From Corbicula japonica (taxonomy: Eukaryota > Mollusca > Bivalvia > Venerida > Cyrenidae): 64,000 bases of DNA. The translations under genes were made by a program, and so were the position numbers. Each line of letters opens with the position of its first letter. Positions within the stretch are counted from its first letter, which is position 1. The notes under the pieces are model-generated. The model had not been told where the DNA came from. It saw only the letters and a program-made list of their open reading frames with translations, and did not search any database. The DNA lies in assembly GCA_038501625.1 (NCBI GenBank), contig JAZAYU010000127.1, forward strand, positions 186,001 through 250,000, read 5' to 3'. Shown here piece by piece: positions 58,217 through 64,000 of the stretch.

Positions 58217-58704
58217 TCAAGTTTCACGACATGTCTTCATTTCATTAACTAAATACAACAATAAGGACTTACACAGCGCATGTTCACATGTTTAAGAAAG
58301 TGCTACTAAATTTGTTACTTTGTTGTTACATTATTGTTAAGATGGTTTCATGTAAATGATTTGTAATATGCAATAAAAATATGCAAGAAATTTCCTTATA
58401 GTTTTACATTTATTCGCTTACGCTTATGCAAGTGAATGACAGTAAATTTTTCATTTTAAGTTTTATCATATTATACAAGTTGATCAACATGACGCCTTCG
58501 ACGTCATGAACAATTGAACCATGTGATATTTGTACTAAAAGAATGCATTCAAAAATGCAGAATTCTCATGCGAACAGTATTTCTGTTTGTTTAAATGCGC
58601 GTATACCAATAAAAACAATTTCCTCTGCTGATGCGTAACTTAAAAAAAAAATACCCACTTGCGATTTATGTTCAAAATTTATTTTAATTGTTTGTTGTTT
58701 TAAT

Positions 58705-58835
58705 ATAAATTGCGGTCTATAATGGACTCTATAGATTCAAACCCGGGCGTCTGGGCTATAAGCCGATCTCCTAATCCTAGGCGGTGTGAACAGAAACCTG
58801 CCGATGAACAGGTTATATCTAATCGAGCCAGACAT
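58705..58835 (-). repeat. tRNA-derived SINE-like sequence
   Basis: Third copy of the 26.84 kb sequence; both boxes carry a substitution (GGTTTGAATC; TGGCTCGATTAG). Confidence 0.45.
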
Positions 58836-59450
58836 TGTTTGAATAATAAAATTTATTTTTTCAAAAACACTTGAAACACTGACTTTACTGAATACCAAAA
58901 ACTGCACAAATACCAACACACACGATTACGATTGAATCGACAGAGATTAAAATGCCCTACCGGAAAACACAGGTGCGCACGATTTGCATGCTTTTTGCGA
59001 ATGTAAGTGACAACTTGGGAAATGTGCTTGGATATTGAATTATTAAAGCTGATTATTAAAGCTTTTAAAATAAAACTAGTAGGCACTTTTTGGAACATAT
59101 GAGTGTATATTTAATTCATCATTTCCAATTCATTGGAGTGGATTTTTTTATTTCGACACCAGAAATGCGCTTCCTACCAGGTACTTGATTTTATTTTCAA
59201 TTTGCCAATTATTCACTTTTTCAATAATTTTTCAATGTTCTTTCCATTAAAAATTTTTAAGTAACATATAATAGCTAAAATACAATTGCAAGAAAATATA
59301 ATTCCATTTTTACAATAAGTGAGAACACTTTACTGATTTACACACAATCATCCTTACAGTGATTATTTTAGGTGTAGATATTTTAGATCCTACTTCTAAA
59401 AGTAAAAGTGCCAACCTCTCGGGCTTATCACTTGTCACTTCAGTGCCCAA

Positions 59451-59581
59451 GGTTATAAAACTGAGCATGGAAACCAGTCTCAAATCTCAAGCATCTGATT
59501 GGCTGAAATGGCATCCAGTCGCCATTTCAGCCAATCAGATCCTTGAGATTTGAGACTGGTTTCCAATTTCAGTTTTATAAC
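59451..59581. repeat. Foldback (palindromic) element, full copy
   Basis: Arms of about 60 bp pair with only a few mismatches. They begin GGTTATAAAACTGA, include CATCTGATTGGCTGAAATGG, and close with CAGTTTTATAAC around a loop of about 10 bp. The copy at 27,585 has lost part of its left arm. Confidence 0.8.
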
Positions 59582-59692
59582 ATTCCGCCCTTATCACCAT
59601 TTAACAACACCTTTACTTCCCGAATCCTAATGTGATAGGAGGTAATTGTCAACCATTCTTTAACTAGTGGCGTCTCTTTAACCGGTCATATC

Positions 59693-59798
59693 AGAACAAG
59701 GCTGTAGTCGGACTCGAAACTTCGCCCCGTAGAGAACAAGGCTGTAGTCGGACTCGAAACTTTGCCCCGTAGGTGGAAACTGACAACTAAGACTCGGA
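59693..59798 (-). repeat. tRNA-derived fragment with 40 bp tandem duplication
   Basis: The stretch starting AGAACAAGGCTGTAGTCGG occurs twice in a row with a 40 bp period (59,693 and 59,733). The two units differ at one base (TTCGCCCC, TTTGCCCC). The other spacers have a single unit. Confidence 0.6.
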
Positions 59799-59845
59799 GA
59801 CAGTGTCTATTTCATATACATTAATTCGCTTTATATACTTTACAG

Positions 59846-59955
59846 ACAACCACTAAGTATGAGGTTTCAAAGACAGCTGAAAAACTGAATGGTTCAAAAG
59901 AAGAAATTATTATTTATCTTGTAGACGAGTTCTACCGAGCTGTACGAACGACTTA
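59846..59955 (+). pseudogene. Exon-like fragment with premature stop
   Basis: Counterpart of 27,905-28,094. After VDEFYRAVRTT the frame meets TAA at 59,953-59,955, and the downstream GTAAGA donor is changed to TTAAGA. It supports the view that this is a decaying relic. Confidence 0.35.
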
Positions 59956-61825
59956 AAAAAACACAGCGTGCCAGTGCCAAAGCTCTACCTTGCAAAAACG
60001 CCAAATTCGCGACGGATATTTCCTGGAAATTCCATTAAGAGTTGTGTTGATTTTGTAAGAAAATCAAAGTTTTATTACACTTAATAGTATTTTTAAAGAA
60101 AGCAACATGTCGCATGATGATCCCCTGGCAATAGGCTAGAGCTCACTTGTCAATTTCCTTTGTTAACCCCACAAAAAAAGAAAATTCGCTGATTAGTCGG
60201 CAGTTGGTCACAAAACTTAAAAATATATCAATAAGTGTAATGTAATCCCTTTATTAAACGATCTCTCCTGTTATCGATACAAAACAGGTCTAACGTTTTT
60301 AAGATTTGGCCGTTACATAAATTTCAATTTGCGTCAAAATGAATTGATAATGAGGAGTTAAGAAAGCGTCACGTGACACTGTTATAACAAAGAATGATAT
60401 CATGGCAGATTTGGATTTTTCAGGGATTGATGCATCACGTGTAAAGATATTTGCTGATAAACTATATTTGAATGTACTTGTCTGTCACGTGACTGTCTTG
60501 TTATCGATAACGTACTTTAGTTTGGAATTGTCTATAATTAACTGGATTTTCTAGGCAACACGCTTTGTAGAAATGTTATAATTTACATGCCGAGTCTCGT
60601 TTTGATTTTATTTACAGAAAGGTAAAAATATAAATCGCATTTTAACATGTGAAAATGACGACGATCACTTCATTTTGGGGAAGGCAAACAGAACGGATCT
60701 TTAATTACACCCAAATATGATAACATACACTAAGGGCAATATAACACAATTAAATGACACAACGAAATGTATACGGGGATAATAATAACGGGAGAAGGTT
60801 AAAACTTAAAATATTTACGCTTTGTCAAAATGGAGTTTTTTTCTAATACGTAAGTTAACTGGTAAGAAGGAGGATCTCAAATGTAATTCGTATCAAGGAA
60901 AAAAACGCATTTTAATATGTGAAAATGATAACGATCTCTCGTGCAAACGTTTTCATTCCCTAAACGTATATACAACCTATGTGTGATAATTGTATCAAAC
61001 ATATGTGTTTCCATGCTTTTCTTCTCTATTTGAAAATATCCGTATATACGACAATAATGCCTGCTTCACTCATCTAATGAAATCCACGTCTGAAGAAATC
61101 ATGATGAAGATCAGTAGATTTGTAAAAATTGTAATGGCAAAATTCAAATGACCTGTTTCAAGTTCGCAATAGAACTATGACCTATCTGTTTCATGTATTC
61201 ATTTATCTTACTTCCTTCGTAAAATGTATCACAGGCGTAATGAACACGTTTCATTTTTCTTTTAAGTCTTCAAATCTCACAGTAATTTAAACCTTTTAAA
61301 AGAAATTCGAGTTTTCCTCCGTATTTATACTATTCACTATATTCAAAATTTGTTTGTTGACACCTCGATATTTATGTTAAATGAACCTATAATCTGCTCT
61401 CCATCATATTATAAATTGACTGTTCCCATGTTACATTTACTACACGTCTGGGAAAATAAAGATGATGTTCTGTTCCGTTCTCTTATATTACCAATAACCT
61501 TTTTGTTTATAAAATTCTTCAGTATGGAAGAAAAACTGATCTTCATTTTTTTCTATATTTCGAATAACATTTTTTTTCTTATTTACATAACGTTCGGTAT
61601 GAAAAATATATGTATGTGTGTTCAAATTTGCCATTGTTGTGGGCAAAAAAATAACTTTCATGCAGGCATGTCCTCCAATTAAATGTTATATATTAATTTT
61701 AAAGAAATGTTATAATGCGGAGCTTACAAACAATCGCACTGACTTTCTGACTGAGTTAATCACATGTGTGAATAATAATCTAATGAGGTGTCACTGTTCT
61801 ATTCTGTAAACTTATCATTTGTCTT

Positions 61826-61979
61826 AAAATCTGTCAATAAACCAATTAAAATTAAGATCACTGACACATGACTCAAATCACGTGTAAACTAGCAAAGACA
61901 AGATTTACTCTGTCAAAATTTCGATTACTGATCAACATAAGCTCAGATGCCCAGAAAAGTATAAAATAAAGTTACTGTT
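61826..61979 (+). promoter_or_regulatory. Conserved promoter block of copy A11
   Basis: TATAAAATA at 61970-61978; core and CACGTG as in A1. Confidence 0.68.
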
Positions 61980-62037
61980 AATATCCGAAGTAGTCACAAA
62001 GCTGATATTACATTAAGATAGATTCACACTGACAACC

Positions 62038-63094
62038 ATGGAAAGAATTCCGCTGATGCACTCTGAACCAGACGAGGTATACACAAATACGGCGTTTGGA
62101 TTTGATTATGAAGGTTAGTTACATTTTCATTTAATATATTTACCGAGTAAGGATACATTTATTTTTTTACAGAACATGTTGCAGTTTGGGAAAAACACAT
62201 AGAAATGAAAGTTAAAATACATAGAAATGAAAGTTACGTGGATTTCGTGGCAGAGTAAAATCACTTTTTGCTAAAATTGTTTACATTTACGAATTGAGTC
62301 CATGAAAGTGTTAAATGAATTTAGAAACAGGTTCTTTGCTTTGCTGACATTATAACGTGCAATTAATTCTTTCAGATTATTCGTCCGGATATGACTCTAC
62401 AGACATCTCCGACGCGGAATCCGTCACGTCCTGGGAATCACGTGACAGTCTACTCAGCACGGAACAGGAGAGTAGAAGCAATCTTCTTTCAGCAGACGAT
62501 AAAGCGGAAATGATGAGCTTCCATAGCACGCATGCGCTGTCTGAACACTTGAAGCTGATCCTGGCAATGCCTGAGATGTGTGACGTCACATTTCTTGTAG
62601 GACCACGTGAAGTTCCTGTACATGGTGTGAGGGCAATAATGGGTACCAGAAGTCGGTATGTATTTTAGTGCTTCTAATTTTCATACATTAATCGACCCAC
62701 ATTTCCACTACATTCATAACACTTGTACGCGGCAACTTTGTATTCAGGTCTTCACTTTAGACAGAATTTTCAGACAGAAGATACAAAAAGATGTTCTTTC
62801 ATCGTTTTATGCGTGACTACTCAACTATATTTGAAAAATGTTTAAGAAATGTTGCCGTTTTCTTAAGTTAATAATATACATGTTTATTATGTATAAATAT
62901 CTGTACATATATGGGTAAATATTTTATCATTCAGAGTCCTGTACCAGCTGATATTAAAGCACATGGCAATGAGAGCCGCAGACGATGTGAGGAACGCCGG
63001 AAAGAACAAGAAAACGAAGAAAACCACGTCGACCAGCATCGGTCGGTCTTTGTCGCAGAGACTAGTGATAAGGAATGTTAGTTTATTCTTCTAA
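62038..63094 (+). pseudogene. BTB/POZ-domain gene, subfamily A, copy A11 (truncated in exon 3)
   Basis: Exons 1 (62038-62113) and 2 (62376-62655) are intact. Exon 3 starts at 62,935 but family sequence stops at about 63,069, in the middle of RLVI. What follows belongs to the B-to-C spacer. Read through, the frame adds eight foreign codons and stops at 63,092-63,094. The rest of the BTB-like core, the tail and the poly(A) signal are gone. Exon 3 shares the MRAADDVRNAG variant with A8. A shortened protein of about 171 residues is conceivable, but no nearby 3' signal supports it. Confidence 0.82.
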
Positions 63095-64000
63095 AACCAC
63101 GATATTGATGCTTCCTAGTGTGATACTGGGTTTTGTACTTTTATTTTGTCTCAAAAGGACTGATTGTAAGTCAAGGTCGTCTGCCTTCTCGTAGTTAATA
63201 TGGAAATGAGCGGTTCATTTTAAATTGAAAGGGTGTGAGTGGGGGTGACATCTAAGGTTATAAAGGGATGAACATGTACTGTTGAGCAAACGGGGAGAAT
63301 TTTCCGAGATATCGCTGTTGTTTTACTGAAATATTTATTTCATAACTACTTCTGTTTCCTGGGATCTACAACCGAGTTTTGCCTCAGCATTTTTAATTGG
63401 TTTCTACAGTGTTTATTTATCATTTTTGCGAAATATTTAATCGAAATGCGATCAGTTAGACATATCACATCTTTTAAAAATCCAAATTATTTATTGTCTA
63501 AGTAAATGTTTTTGACATTAAAGATTTTCTAAAAAATGTGATAGCAAAAATGCCAAATAAATTTCACTGTCAGTAATATTCAGAACCAATCAATCTGCAT
63601 GGTGACAATTGGGTGTGTACTTTATTTTTGTCTCAACAAGACTTACTGTCAATCAAGGTCGTCTGCCATCTCGACGTTGATGGAGAAATGAGCGGAACAC
63701 TTTAAAATTGATAGGATCACGGTGTGTCACAATAAAAGTTACCAAGGGATGAACATGTACTGTTTACTGTAAGCAAACGAGGACAAATTTCCAAGACATC
63801 GTTGTTGTTTTCAAGTGAAATATTTATTTCCGCAAAATCAATAATGTTTTCATTGTTATTAAACAGAAAATCGAATTCTGTCTCAGATTATAGCAATCTG
63901 ATTTTGGTAGAAATTGAGCACAGTCTCAGAAAATGGCTAATAGTAGGATTTGTAACTGGTTCCCGTTCTCGGTTTACCACCATATGATGTGGGATTGGCT
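63095..64000. other. Rearranged B-to-C spacer downstream of A11
   Basis: 63,105-63,595 resembles 22,010-22,490. At about 63,595 the sequence jumps back to the equivalent of 21,424 (CTGCATGGTGACAATTGGG) and continues to the window end. Two of the 500-600 bp spacer repeats thus occur in altered order. No gene. Confidence 0.65.

Larger units (their letters stand above)
58378..61825. other. C-to-A intergenic spacer (C10-A11)
   Basis: Contains the SINE-like sequence (58.70-58.84 kb), the full foldback element (59,451-59,581), a tandemly doubled tRNA-like fragment (59,693-59,798) and the exon-like fragment with a stop (from 59,846). The second small ORF near 60,403 again starts MADLDFSGIDASRV. No complete gene. 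Confidence 0.7.

Overview
The window is nuclear DNA from an animal: AT-rich, with multi-exon genes using GT/AG introns, TATA boxes and AATAAA poly(A) signals. A marine invertebrate, most likely a bivalve mollusc, fits the repeat content (a tyrosine-recombinase retroelement, LINE pieces, foldback elements, and tandem repeats carrying GGGGCATAAC-like and GTGACCTTGACCTTGG motifs). The taxon is an inference.

The window is essentially one tandem array of a single gene family. Eleven copies, all on the + strand, encode a protein of about 265 residues. It has an acidic Ser-rich N-terminus, a BTB/POZ-like core (landmark MCDVTFLVG, with a Lys-rich insertion) and a helical BACK-like tail. Every copy was built on the same five-exon plan (76, 280, 227, 158 and 57 coding nt; phases 1, 2, 1, 0). 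Three subfamilies can be told apart by introns, spacers and C-termini: A (ending QLEETPV), B (ending KRKETSV) and C (ending KLEETSV). Their order is A1-B2-B3-C4-A5-B6-C7-A8-B9-C10-A11. This is a three-gene A-B-C cassette of about 16 kb repeated head to tail. B2-B3 adjacency is explained by a spacer-to-spacer junction near 11,360, where a C and an A copy are missing.

Gene state: A1, A5, C4, C7 and C10 are intact from ATG to stop. B2, B3 and B9 have intact exons but have lost the ancestral ATG (TTG, AAG and TTG) and would have to start at codon 14 (252 aa). B6 is dead (lost splice donor plus nonsense codon). A8 is dead (two deletions at short repeats). A11 is cut off in exon 3 and joined to B-to-C spacer DNA. 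All copies share a proximal promoter block of about 140 bp, with a strongly conserved core just upstream of the TATA box and an E-box.

The array is decorated with mobile DNA. A complete, apparently very young Ngaro/PAT-type tyrosine-recombinase retrotransposon of 6.0 kb (13,525-19,555, minus strand) sits in intron 2 of B3. It has Gag, RT/RNase H and YR ORFs, identical split direct repeats, and an internal minisatellite. A 5'-truncated LINE lies in intron 3 of B2. The spacers hold foldback elements, nested short inverted-repeat elements, tRNA-derived fragments and tandem repeats. Several are present in some cassettes and absent from others, so they mark at least two cassette types mixed along the array.

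BTB proteins commonly act as dimeric adaptors, often for Cullin-3 ubiquitin ligases. The N-terminal and BTB layout recalls the serine-enriched (gprs-like) BTB group, but that assignment needs a database search.
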